Assembly (NCBI GenBank): GCA_015233465.1
Contig: JADFXP010000006.1
Coordinates: forward strand, 1-64,000
Source: Candidatus Magnetominusculus dajiuhuensis
GTDB lineage: Bacteria; Nitrospirota; Thermodesulfovibrionia; Thermodesulfovibrionales; Magnetobacteriaceae
Length of the DNA stretch: 64,000 nt
Reading direction: 5' to 3'
The notes under the pieces are model-generated. The model ran no database searches. It saw nothing but the letters and a program-made list of their open reading frames with translations, and was not told where the DNA came from. The translations under genes were made by a program, and so were the position numbers. Positions 17,078 through 24,549 of the stretch are shown piece by piece. Positions within the stretch are counted from its first letter, which is position 1. Each line of letters starts with the position of its first letter.

Positions 17078-17388
17078 AAGACCTCTGCATAACTACAATT
17101 TTTTTTAAATTCCCCTTTTTTAAAAGGGGTGGCAGGCTTTAGCCTGACGGGGTATCTTGTTTTTTTATAAGAAATATTGATGTTAAACAATCTTTTAATG
17201 AAGCAATATTACAAATAAAAACATGGCAAAATACCCTTTAATAAACAGAACTTTTAAGAGAATTGATTCATCTTAAAAACAAGATACCCCGTCTGCTGCG
17301 CATCCACCCCTTTTAAAAAAGGGGAATTAACAGAAATGCAATTTATTTTTGATTATAAATCTCTATTCTTAAGTTATGCAGATGTCTT
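17078..17388. repeat. MITE-like element with terminal inverted repeats (family C)
   Basis: The ends are AAGACCTCTGCATAACTA on the left and the inverse of AAGACATCTGCATAACTT on the right, differing at two of 18 positions. AATAA directly flanks both sides (17073-17077 and 17389-17393), a possible 5-bp target duplication, though the area is AT-rich. Inside, a G/C-rich block with aaattcccc, aggggtgg and gacggggtatct is present in both orientations, making the whole 311 bp a long imperfect palindrome. No reading frame for a transposase is present, so it would need one supplied elsewhere. Confidence 0.75.
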
Positions 17389-17464
17389 AATAATACAAAG
17401 TTGCTTTCATAGAAGTCATTCACTTAATTTTCTTTATCACCTTATTTCGTAGGGGTAATCCCTA

Positions 17465-17547
17465 AAAGACCTCTGCACAACTATTTATTTTTTTTAAATT
17501 CCCCTTTCTTGAAAGGGGTGGATGCGTAGCAGACGGGGTATTTGAAG
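17465..17547 (+). repeat. Half copy of the family C element
   Basis: This repeats the left half of the preceding element: aaaagacctctgcacaacta, a T-run, aaattccccttt, aaaggggtgga and gacggggtatt. No matching right end follows. It is most similar to the right-half sequence of the full copy read in reverse (gtagcagacgggg). Confidence 0.75.
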
Positions 17548-17614
17548 GTTATACAACAAAATAAGATTGCGTATAAAGAGAAGACATTTTTGACAACCAG
17601 TATAATATTAAAAT

Positions 17615-17658
17615 GTCAGGGGTGGGTGTTTATCGTGGGAAGTGATGCCACCCCTGAC
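17615..17658. repeat. 11-bp perfect inverted repeat (stem-loop)
   Basis: GTCAGGGGTGG (17615-17625) pairs exactly with CCACCCCTGAC (17648-17658) across 22 bases. On the plus strand an A-rich stretch follows, so on the minus strand this would be a stem preceded by T-rich sequence. It lies 40 bp past the stop of the minus-strand Spy-like gene and may be its transcription end, though no downstream T-run is seen in that direction. The remainder of 16988-17698 holds no gene that I can support. Confidence 0.6.
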
Positions 17659-17698
17659 TTGTAAAAAAAACATTTAATTGATTATCATTCAACTCATC

Positions 17699-18187
17699 TT
17701 ATTCCAGATGTGAATCTTTACTCCAATCCGATTCATGCGTATAAGGGTGATGAAGACTTACCTCAAGCTCTTTAAAGCGATCTGCTCCAAGTATGGTGCG
17801 TACATCTACAATATAATTAAACTGTTTCGTTGTTATATTAATCAATACAGTTTGGTCTTTCTTAAAATCTGATAAAATCCTGCCCTTATCTAACTCTTTA
17901 GCCTCTAAAAGTTCTCTCATATCAAGCATACCTTTTTGAATAGCTGCCTTTTCATCAATCAGACTCTTAGTCTTTTCAACATATAATTTATCAAGTTTAT
18001 TCTTCTCATCTTCAGTCAGCACAAGTTTTCTTGCAATTTCAGGATTTTGCCACCACCTTACATTTAAAATCATCATCTTACCAAATCCGCCTTGATGACC
18101 TTCTTTAGCAAAACTAATTCCAATCAGTATCAAACTAACTATCATAATAAGCCCAACTACCATTGAAATTTTCTTTGTCTTCATCAT
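17699..18187 (-). CDS. Spy/CpxP-like periplasmic protein (LTxxQ-type)
   Basis: This protein of about 162 residues has an N-terminal signal peptide (MKTKKISMVVGLIMIVSLI, cut probably after ISFAKEG) and a helical core. In the core, LVLTEDEKNKLDKLYVEKTK matches the LTxxQ-like helix of Spy/CpxP/ZraP proteins. These are periplasmic chaperones or metal and envelope-stress sensors. I placed the start at one of two adjacent ATGs (18187 or 18184) because GGAGG lies just upstream; a longer frame to 18208 lacks this. A palindromic operator-like site (18213-18233) sits 26 bp upstream and resembles one in front of the efflux operon at 59.6 kb, so the gene may share its regulator. Confidence 0.75.
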   Translation of the reverse strand: MMKTKKISMVVGLIMIVSLILIGISFAKEGHQGGFGKMMILNVRWWQNPEIARKLVLTEDEKNKLDKLYVEKTKSLIDEKAAIQKGMLDMRELLEAKELDKGRILSDFKKDQTVLINITTKQFNYIVDVRTILGADRFKELEVSLHHPYTHESDWSKDSHLE

Positions 18188-18212
18188 ATTACCTCCATCA
18201 TAAATCATATCT

Positions 18213-18233
18213 TGTAAGTAAGTGGTTACATAC
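18213..18233 (-). promoter_or_regulatory. Palindromic operator-like site upstream of the Spy-like gene
   Basis: The sequence tGTAAGTAAGTGGTTACATAc contains the near-palindrome GTAAG-N2-GTTAC. It shares GTAAGTAAG-N3-TTACATA with 59634-59652 upstream of the MacA-like gene. Both sites lie 25-35 bp before a start codon. Sites of this style are typical for TetR-family repressors of efflux and stress genes, but no TetR gene is in the window. Confidence 0.5.
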
Positions 18234-18401
18234 TAACATATATATATTATTTTGTCAATAAAAAATTTGATTAACAAAAAATTTTAGCTGGCTTTATAAA
18301 CTATACTATTGTCAAGTCTGCAATCATCTGTATTTTATTATTCAATTGTCTTTATAGTAAGAAATTTGATATACTCTTAAAATATATTCATGGAGACATA
18401 A

Positions 18402-19460
18402 ATGCCTGAGGTAGTTGGAATACGCTTTAAAAAATGCGGTAAGATATACGATTTTGAAATTGATGATATTAATGAAAATCGGCCAGCTTTTGGTAATCTT
18501 GTTGTTATAGAGTCTAATTTTGGGGTAACAATAGGTACTGTAGTTGTAGAAGCTCATACTATTGAAAACCCTGAAAGAGAATTGAAAAAAATCCTCAGAC
18601 TAGCAACTGATGAAGATTTAAAACAACAGCAAGACAATGAATTAGTTCGAGTTGATGCGCGGTCATACTGCATTGAACGCGTGATGGCAAGGGCGCTTCA
18701 AATGAAATTAATTGATATTGAGGTTACCCTTGATAAAAAGCGGATATTGTTTTATTTTACTGCTAATGGAAGGATAGATTTTAGGGAACTCGTAAAAGAT
18801 CTTGCCTCAAGGTTTAAGACTCGAATTGAGATGAGACAAATAGGAGTCAGAGATGAGGCTAAATTAATCGGCGGGCTTGGAATATGCGGTAGAGAGGCTT
18901 GTTGTAGAACGTTTTTATCTGATTTTGCTCCTATTTCTATTAAAATGGCAAGAAATCAAGAAATTGCCTTAAACCCCGGCAAACTCTCAGGCCTATGCGG
19001 CAGATTGATGTGCTGCATTGGATTTGAGACACTTGAAAGCTGCTGTGCCGAACAATTAAAGGAAGAAGATTTTATAATTATCAACGAACAAGATGCGCAG
19101 CTTGAACCAATAGAAGTTTCAACGCCTTTAATTGATTCTGTTGGTAAACTACCTAAAACCTCAAAGAACAATAATTATCGAAAATCAGTTCCAGTACAAA
19201 AATGGAAGAAAATTCCTTTAACTGATTTTGATCAAGAAACTGAAAATTCCTCAGAGATCAAAAAGCCAGTCCCTAAAGAACCCATTAAAGATGAACAAAG
19301 ACAGAGAAGTAGATTTATTCCAAGAGAAAAGATAGAAAAAAAATCAACTGATACCATATTGATGGCTGAAATTATCCCTGAAGCAGTTGAGGAAGCAAAA
19401 AATGAAACTTCAAAATCTGTAGTAAAAAAACGATTCAGACGAAAGAGAAGAAAACCTTAA
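18402..19460 (+). CDS. ricT: PSP1-domain protein RicT (YaaT-like)
   Basis: This 352-residue protein carries the PSP1 domain: VVGIRFKKCGKIYDFEID at the start, then FRELVKDLASRFKTRIEMRQ and GGLGICGREACCR, LSGLCGRLMCC. The Cys-rich segments are those that bind Fe-S in the RicAFT complex of Bacillus, where RicT helps control RNase Y-dependent mRNA maturation. In Gram-negative anaerobes the role is less clear. The last 120 residues are a low-complexity, charged tail ending in KKRFRRKRRKP, possibly for RNA contact. TGGAGA precedes the ATG. No ricA or ricF homologue is in the window. Confidence 0.88.
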   Translation: MPEVVGIRFKKCGKIYDFEIDDINENRPAFGNLVVIESNFGVTIGTVVVEAHTIENPERELKKILRLATDEDLKQQQDNELVRVDARSYCIERVMARALQMKLIDIEVTLDKKRILFYFTANGRIDFRELVKDLASRFKTRIEMRQIGVRDEAKLIGGLGICGREACCRTFLSDFAPISIKMARNQEIALNPGKLSGLCGRLMCCIGFETLESCCAEQLKEEDFIIINEQDAQLEPIEVSTPLIDSVGKLPKTSKNNNYRKSVPVQKWKKIPLTDFDQETENSSEIKKPVPKEPIKDEQRQRSRFIPREKIEKKSTDTILMAEIIPEAVEEAKNETSKSVVKKRFRRKRRKP

Positions 19461-19585
19461 ATCATTTAAAAAATTTTTAACCCCTATTGAAAATTAACAT
19501 AGTCTTATGGTTAAATATTGTGACTTAAAACATGGGGCTGCAAATCTTATCCTGAAAATTAATTATATATAAAGGCGGTGCTAAA

Positions 19586-20989
19586 ATGACAGAAGTGAAA
19601 AAAAAGAAGATTATTCCTAATAAAACACCTATTCCTGAGCAGCCTGCAAACATAAGGCGCTCAAATTTTAGCGAGGTAGCCCTTGGATATACAGAGGCAG
19701 ACGCAAGGTTAGAGGCATCAAGATGTCTTGCCTGTAAGCAACCAAAATGTGTTGAAGGCTGCCCTGTAAATGTTCCGATTCGCGATTTTATTGGTTTTAT
19801 AAATAAAGGTGATTTTAGTGGAGCTATAAATAAAATCAAAGAACAAAATTTCCTTCCTGCTGTTTGCGGAAGGGTTTGTCCTCAAGAAGATCAATGTGAA
19901 AAAAATTGCGTAGTAGGCAAAAAGAATGAACCTGTAGGAATTGGACGGCTTGAAAGATTTGCCGCAGATTGGGAGCGAACACAAGGTACTGCTAAAAAAA
20001 TTACAGTCAAAAACCCAACTGGTAAAAAGGTTGCTATCGTTGGCAGCGGTCCTTCTGGATTAACCGCCGCCTTTGATCTTGCTAAAGAAGGACATAAAGT
20101 AACAATATTTGAGGCATTACATCAGGCAGGTGGAGTGCTTGTTTACGGAATACCTGAATTTAGACTGCCAAAGAGTATCGTTGCCAAAGAGATTGAGACA
20201 TTAAAAGAGATGGGAGTTGAGATTGCCCTTAACAGCGTAATAGGAAAACTCTTTACAGTGGATGAACTGATGAAGGATTTCGATGCTTGTTATATAGGTA
20301 CTGGAGCAGGACTGCCTAAGTTTATGGGGATTCCCGGAGAGAATTTAAACGGCGTATATTCAGCTAACGAATTTTTGACACGCGCCAATTTAATGAAGGC
20401 CTTTTCATTTCCAGAGTATGATACACCTATTAGAACTGGTAAAAGACTGGCAGTTGTAGGCGGCGGCAATGTTGCTATGGATTCAGCAAGAACAGCTCTA
20501 AGGCTTGGGCTTGAGGAATCAATGATAATATATAGGCGTTCTTTAGCAGAGATGCCTGCAAGAGCCGAAGAAGTACATCATGCAAAAGAAGAAGGCGTAC
20601 GTTTTGAAATGCTGACTAATCCTATTAGAATTATTGGTAAAGACGGCTGGGTAAATGCCATAGAATGTGAACGAATGGAACTTGGCGAACCAGATGCCTC
20701 AGGCAGGAGAAAACCTGTACGTATTAAAGGTTCTGAATTTCAGATAGCTGTAGATGCTGTAATTATTGCAGTAGGCACATCAGCAAATCCATTAGTCCCG
20801 CAAAGCGCTGCAGATTTAAAGACAACTAAATGGGGTTATATAATTGCAGATGAACAAACTGGGCTAACCAGTATGAAGGGTGTTTACGCAGGTGGAGATA
20901 TCGTTACTGGTTCAGCAACAGTAATACTTGCTATGGGTGCTGGCCGTAAAGCAGCAAGTGCTATTTCACAATATTTAGCCGCTAAATAA
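19586..20989 (+). CDS. gltA: NADPH-dependent glutamate synthase small subunit-like flavoprotein (GltA/NfnL type)
   Basis: This 467-residue protein has an N-terminal Fe-S domain (CLACKQPKCVEGCP near 47 and CGRVCPQEDQCEKNC near 93). It also has an FAD motif GSGPSGLTAAFDLA (near 152), an NADP motif VGGGNVAMDSARTALRLG (near 290) and a C-terminal FAD contact GVYAGGDIVTGSATV. The family transfers electrons between NAD(P)H and ferredoxin, glutamate synthase or sulfur compounds (GltA, NfnL/NfnB, SudA). A partner ferredoxin-NAD(P) reductase subunit usually lies upstream of the Nfn type; none is here, so glutamate synthase or a stand-alone role is possible. An AAGGCGG ribosome site is visible. Confidence 0.9.
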   Translation: MTEVKKKKIIPNKTPIPEQPANIRRSNFSEVALGYTEADARLEASRCLACKQPKCVEGCPVNVPIRDFIGFINKGDFSGAINKIKEQNFLPAVCGRVCPQEDQCEKNCVVGKKNEPVGIGRLERFAADWERTQGTAKKITVKNPTGKKVAIVGSGPSGLTAAFDLAKEGHKVTIFEALHQAGGVLVYGIPEFRLPKSIVAKEIETLKEMGVEIALNSVIGKLFTVDELMKDFDACYIGTGAGLPKFMGIPGENLNGVYSANEFLTRANLMKAFSFPEYDTPIRTGKRLAVVGGGNVAMDSARTALRLGLEESMIIYRRSLAEMPARAEEVHHAKEEGVRFEMLTNPIRIIGKDGWVNAIECERMELGEPDASGRRKPVRIKGSEFQIAVDAVIIAVGTSANPLVPQSAADLKTTKWGYIIADEQTGLTSMKGVYAGGDIVTGSATVILAMGAGRKAASAISQYLAAK

Positions 20990-21015
20990 CCTTTTAGAAA
21001 TAAAACAAAAAATTA

Positions 21016-21101
21016 TGGGTTCAAAGGGAGGGTCTTAGACCCGTTTTAAAAATCCCTTTGCAGATGCCATCCCTAAAGGAAGTCCTTGGACAGAACCCTC
21101 A
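21016..21101. repeat. Family A tandem-hairpin repeat (decayed)
   Basis: gggttcaaagggagggtc, GGGTCTTAGACCC and aatccctttg match other copies. The following part (cagatgccatccctaaagg to cagaaccctcatg) has diverged. It lies downstream of the GltA-type gene. Confidence 0.75.
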
Positions 21102-21110
21102 TGCTTTAGT

Positions 21111-21272
21111 TACATCAATCAAATAATTGTATTTTTATGGAAAAATTTTCCGTATTACTATAGTTATGTCATTATTTTGCCGATTTTAATAGTATCAACA
21201 GATCAAGATAAGCGCAGATTTATTGATAAGTGGTTTAACGCAGTTTCTGGTATAGAAATTGCTAATTTATGA
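21111..21272 (+). pseudogene. Possible C-terminal gene remnant
   Basis: A frame of about 53 codons without a good start reads a hydrophobic stretch (SYVIILPILIVST) followed by a charged amphipathic end (DQDKRRFIDKWFNAVSGIE) and a TGA. It is not recognisable and may be chance. I list it because the rest of 20990-21336 contains only the family A repeat, and the charged end looks more protein-like than the flanks. Confidence 0.2.
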
Positions 21273-21336
21273 TAGTAAAGGCTAAAAACAATTATAAACT
21301 CTGTGAGATATGCTTTTTTAAGCAGGAGGTTTTAAA

Positions 21337-21594
21337 ATGTTGACTCATCCAAACAGAAGAAATACAACATTATTTAGTTGTTTAGTTAATGGATTGAGGT
21401 TTAAGACGACCAGAAAGATACTATATCTAATGTTATTGATTTTGATGTTGATTATATTTGAGTCCTTTGTAATAATGCAATATGGCTGGAGAGAGGCAGC
21501 AGGCCAGTCTCCGCTTACAGTTATGTTTTTAGGAATAGCTTCAGTACAGGTATATGATTATCTATCTGTGATGAGAAAAAATATACACCGCTGA
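21337..21594 (+). CDS. Small two-helix membrane protein, unknown
   Basis: This 85-residue protein has a basic N-terminus with several Arg/Lys and two hydrophobic helices (about 28-49, LYLMLLILMLIIFESFVIM; and about 56-72). A strong GCAGGAGG site lies 6 bases before the ATG, which supports translation. I do not recognise the family. It stands alone between the GltA-type gene and a tRNA gene. Confidence 0.55.
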   Translation: MLTHPNRRNTTLFSCLVNGLRFKTTRKILYLMLLILMLIIFESFVIMQYGWREAAGQSPLTVMFLGIASVQVYDYLSVMRKNIHR

Positions 21595-21669
21595 TAAAAA
21601 TAATGCACTTTAGAATAATATAGAATATATTAACAAGTTAGTTGCGGGTGCAGCCCCCAATAAGATTTC

Positions 21670-21699
21670 TTGACCAAATACACTCTGACCCTGTAAAAT
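21670..21699 (+). promoter_or_regulatory. Putative promoter of tRNA-Leu
   Basis: TTGACC (21670-21675) and TAAAAT (21694-21699) are separated by 18 bp. The -10 box ends only 7 bp before the mature tRNA 5' end, so transcription would start at or next to the first tRNA base. Confidence 0.55.
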
Positions 21700-21706
21700 T
21701 GATTAT

Positions 21707-21788
<82 letters not shown>

Positions 21789-21885
21789 TTTAACTCTAAA
21801 TAAAGCTTACTAATATTTTTCATCTCTAATTTGATAATGGCAACTTTGTTGTCCCATTTGAATAAATAAAAGGGGAACTATAATT

Positions 21886-23967
21886 ATGAACCAAGCACTT
21901 TCCAATCTAGTCGTTGATTTACCCGTTACTGCTATTTATGCTGGTTTATTGGCAATAGTTTTTGCGTTTATTTTTATGATTAGCATTCTAGCTAAGTCAA
22001 AGGGATCTGGCAAGATGTTAGAAATCGCTGAGGCAATTCAAGAAGGGGCAAAGGCTTTTTTATACTGCCAATATCGCGCAATTAGTTTAGTAGCAGCAGT
22101 TTTAGCCGTTATATTATATTTCGCCTTAGGCTATCAGACAATGCTTGGATTTCTAATAGGCGCATTTGCTTCAGCAATGGCTGGTTATATTGGAATGAAT
22201 ATTTCAGTCCGCGCTAATGTGCGCACAGCTCAGGCATCCCTTTCAGGTTTAAAAGAGGCTTTATTTATAGCTTCCCGCGGTGGGGCAATCACTGGTTTGC
22301 TTGTAGTTGGACTTGCAATTATATCTGTAGCAGGTTTTTATATAGTCACGCATGAAAATTTAAAGGCATTACTTGGTCTTGCATTTGGAAGCAGTTTAAT
22401 CTCTGTCTTTGCTCGTCTAGGAGGCGGAATATTCACTAAGGGAGCTGATGTTGGCGCTGATTTAGTGGGTAAGATAGAGGCAGGTATTCCTGAAGATGAT
22501 CCGCGTAATCCTGCAGTTATAGCTGATAATGTCGGCGATAATGTCGGAGACTGCGCAGGTATGGCAGCTGACCTTTTTGAGACTTATGCAGTTACTACAA
22601 TAGCTGCAATGACTATAGGGAGTTTAGATATTACTCATTATGAGATGTTTAATAATGTGCCTAAGGAGTTTAAAGGCATAATGATTGAAGGACTAACAAT
22701 TTCTCCTAAAATTGCCTATACTACATATCCGTTACTATTAGGAATAATTGGAATAATTGTTTCAATCATTGGTGTTTATTTTATTCGTTTAAGTAAAAAT
22801 GAAAATATAATGGGCGCTCTTTATAAGGGTTTAATTGCAGCTAGTATTTTGGCGTTAATTCTTTTTTATCCTTTTACAAAGATATTATTTGGCGCAAATT
22901 ATTTTTTTGATATATATTGTGCAGCATCCATTGGAGTTTTTGTTACTATAGCGTTAGTTAGTATCACTGATTATTATACGTCTACAAATTATCGTCCAGT
23001 GCGATTGATTGCAAAATCCTCTGTAACTGGACATGGAACAAATTTAATAACAGGGCTTGCTATTTCAATGGAAGCAACTGCTGCCCCAGCAATCGTGATT
23101 GGGATAGGAATATTGCTTGCTAATAATTTTGCAGGTCTTTACGGTATTGCAATTGCTTCTATGAGTATGCTATCGCTTGCAGGTATAATTGTGGCAATAG
23201 ACGCCTTTGGTCCAATAGTAGACAATGCTGGCGGTATAGCAGAAATGAGCGGACTACAAGAAGATGCAAGAAAGATTACAGATGCCCTTGATGCAGTTGG
23301 TAATACTACAAAGGCAGTAACTAAGGGTTATGCAATTGGTTCAGCAGGGCTTGCAGCATTAGTTCTTTTTTCTGCTTATTTGCAGGAAATCTCAGCAGCT
23401 GGTAAACATTTAATCTTTGAACTAGCTGCCCCGCGAGTTGTAGTAGGACTAATACTTGGGGGTATGATTCCATATCTATTTGCATCTTTCTCAATGCTGG
23501 CAGTTGGAAAGGCAGGCGGAGCTATTGTTGAGGAAGTTCGCCGTCAATTTAGGGAAATCAAGGGCATAATGGAAGGCGAGGCTAAACCAGATTATGCAGC
23601 ATGTGTAAATATAGTTACATGCGCCTCGATTAGAGAAATGGTAGTGCCTGCGCTATTACCAGTGGCAGCTCCAGTGTTAGTAGGTTTTTTACTTGGACCA
23701 GTAGCATTAGGAGGATTATTGATTGGGACAATTATTACAGGATTATTTTTAGCAATATCTATGACCTCTGGAGGAGGGGCATGGGATAATGCAAAGAAAT
23801 ATATAGAAAGCGGTCATTGTGGCGGGAAAAATTCCCCTGCTTATTTGGCAGCAATCACTGGAGATACAGTCGGAGATCCTTATAAGGATACGGCAGGCCC
23901 TGCGATTAATCCTATGATTAAGATTATAAATATAGTTTCACTTTTAATAGTAGGATTTATTCTATAA
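21886..23967 (+). CDS. hppA: Membrane-bound proton-translocating pyrophosphatase
   Basis: This 693-residue protein has about 16 membrane helices and the family's substrate motifs [12 protein letters not shown] (about 187-198), [21 protein letters not shown] and, near the C-terminus, NAKKYIESG and [18 protein letters not shown]. It hydrolyses PPi and pumps ions out of the cytoplasm. The determinant region reads [15 protein letters not shown] (near 471). Lys in GNTTK is the known mark of K+-independent enzymes, whereas K+-stimulated ones have Ala, so a K+-independent H+ pump is predicted. It conserves energy from PPi released in biosynthesis. A hairpin plus T-run follows the stop. Confidence 0.96.
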   Translation: MNQALSNLVVDLPVTAIYAGLLAIVFAFIFMISILAKSKGSGKMLEIAEAIQEGAKAFLYCQYRAISLVAAVLAVILYFALGYQTMLGFLIGAFASAMAGYIGMNISVRANVRTAQASLSGLKEALFIASRGGAITGLLVVGLAIISVAGFYIVTHENLKALLGLAFGSSLISVFARLGGGIFTKGADVGADLVGKIEAGIPEDDPRNPAVIADNVGDNVGDCAGMAADLFETYAVTTIAAMTIGSLDITHYEMFNNVPKEFKGIMIEGLTISPKIAYTTYPLLLGIIGIIVSIIGVYFIRLSKNENIMGALYKGLIAASILALILFYPFTKILFGANYFFDIYCAASIGVFVTIALVSITDYYTSTNYRPVRLIAKSSVTGHGTNLITGLAISMEATAAPAIVIGIGILLANNFAGLYGIAIASMSMLSLAGIIVAIDAFGPIVDNAGGIAEMSGLQEDARKITDALDAVGNTTKAVTKGYAIGSAGLAALVLFSAYLQEISAAGKHLIFELAAPRVVVGLILGGMIPYLFASFSMLAVGKAGGAIVEEVRRQFREIKGIMEGEAKPDYAACVNIVTCASIREMVVPALLPVAAPVLVGFLLGPVALGGLLIGTIITGLFLAISMTSGGGAWDNAKKYIESGHCGGKNSPAYLAAITGDTVGDPYKDTAGPAINPMIKIINIVSLLIVGFIL

Positions 23968-23978
23968 GATGTAAATGT

Positions 23979-24009
23979 AGGGGCAGCCCTTGTGGCTGCC
24001 CTTTTTTTA
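23979..24009 (+). terminator. Rho-independent terminator after hppA
   Basis: GGGCAGCC (23981-23988) and GGCTGCCC (23994-24001) form a stem with a 5-base loop, followed by seven T. The stem begins gtagggg, so it is a family B repeat unit that now serves as a terminator. Confidence 0.75.
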
Positions 24010-24070
24010 TGTCTAATCTAATATGAATAATCTAGGTTACCCCTACTACGATATATAATATGTTATTATA

Positions 24071-24105
24071 ATGGGTTCAAAGAGAGGGGCTCTGCCCCTT
24101 ATAGG
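24071..24105. repeat. Family A repeat, short copy
   Basis: atgggttcaaagagaGGGGCTCTGCCCCttatagggtc. It lies between the convergent ends of hppA and the J-domain gene and its last bases reach the J-domain stop codon region. Confidence 0.75.
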
Positions 24106-24106
24106 G

Positions 24107-24535
24107 TCACGATAATTTCTGTCTTTTAATAATCTCAAAAGCCTGATTTAATTTTTGAGTAATCTCAGAAGCCATTGTTTGCAGTTCTTCGCTTAGATGA
24201 GTTACCTTGTCAGGGTGATTTTTTGATACTTTTTCAATATATGTTTTTCTTATTTCTTCTAAGGAGTCTTGTTGATTAGCTCCAAGTATTTTATATGCTT
24301 CAGTTATATCCATTGAGTTACTTAGAGTGGTATCACTTTTTTCGTAACTTGATTGATTGGTCTTTTTTTGTTTGAATCTTTTTTTAGGAGTTCTAACCTT
24401 TCTGATCATCTGCCATAATATTAATGCAACTATAACATTATCAATAATAGTAAAAGGCATTAAATCTCTAGGAGAAATAAGATACAGTATTAATATCGCA
24501 ATCCAAATATAATCTATGAAGTTGTTCTTTTTCAA
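24107..24535 (-). CDS. Membrane J-domain protein (DnaJ-like)
   Basis: The N-terminal 45 residues are hydrophobic (YIWIAILILYLISPRDLMPF, then IIDNVIVALILW), similar to the DUF1232-like anchor. A basic linker leads to a C-terminal J domain (about 78-140) with the invariant HPD in SKNHPDKV and the start DITEAYKILGA. Such proteins recruit DnaK to the membrane. It follows valS by 14 bp and is probably in the same transcript. DnaK itself is not in the window, so its partner is inferred from the HPD motif. Confidence 0.85.
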   Translation of the reverse strand: MKKNNFIDYIWIAILILYLISPRDLMPFTIIDNVIVALILWQMIRKVRTPKKRFKQKKTNQSSYEKSDTTLSNSMDITEAYKILGANQQDSLEEIRKTYIEKVSKNHPDKVTHLSEELQTMASEITQKLNQAFEIIKRQKLS

Positions 24536-24549
24536 ATATAAATATCTAT

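Noticed and set aside
17078-17547. Three related repeat blocks could suggest a CRISPR array.
   Set aside because: The units are in mixed orientation, unequal in spacing and have inverted-repeat ends; they fit a MITE-like element and its half copy.
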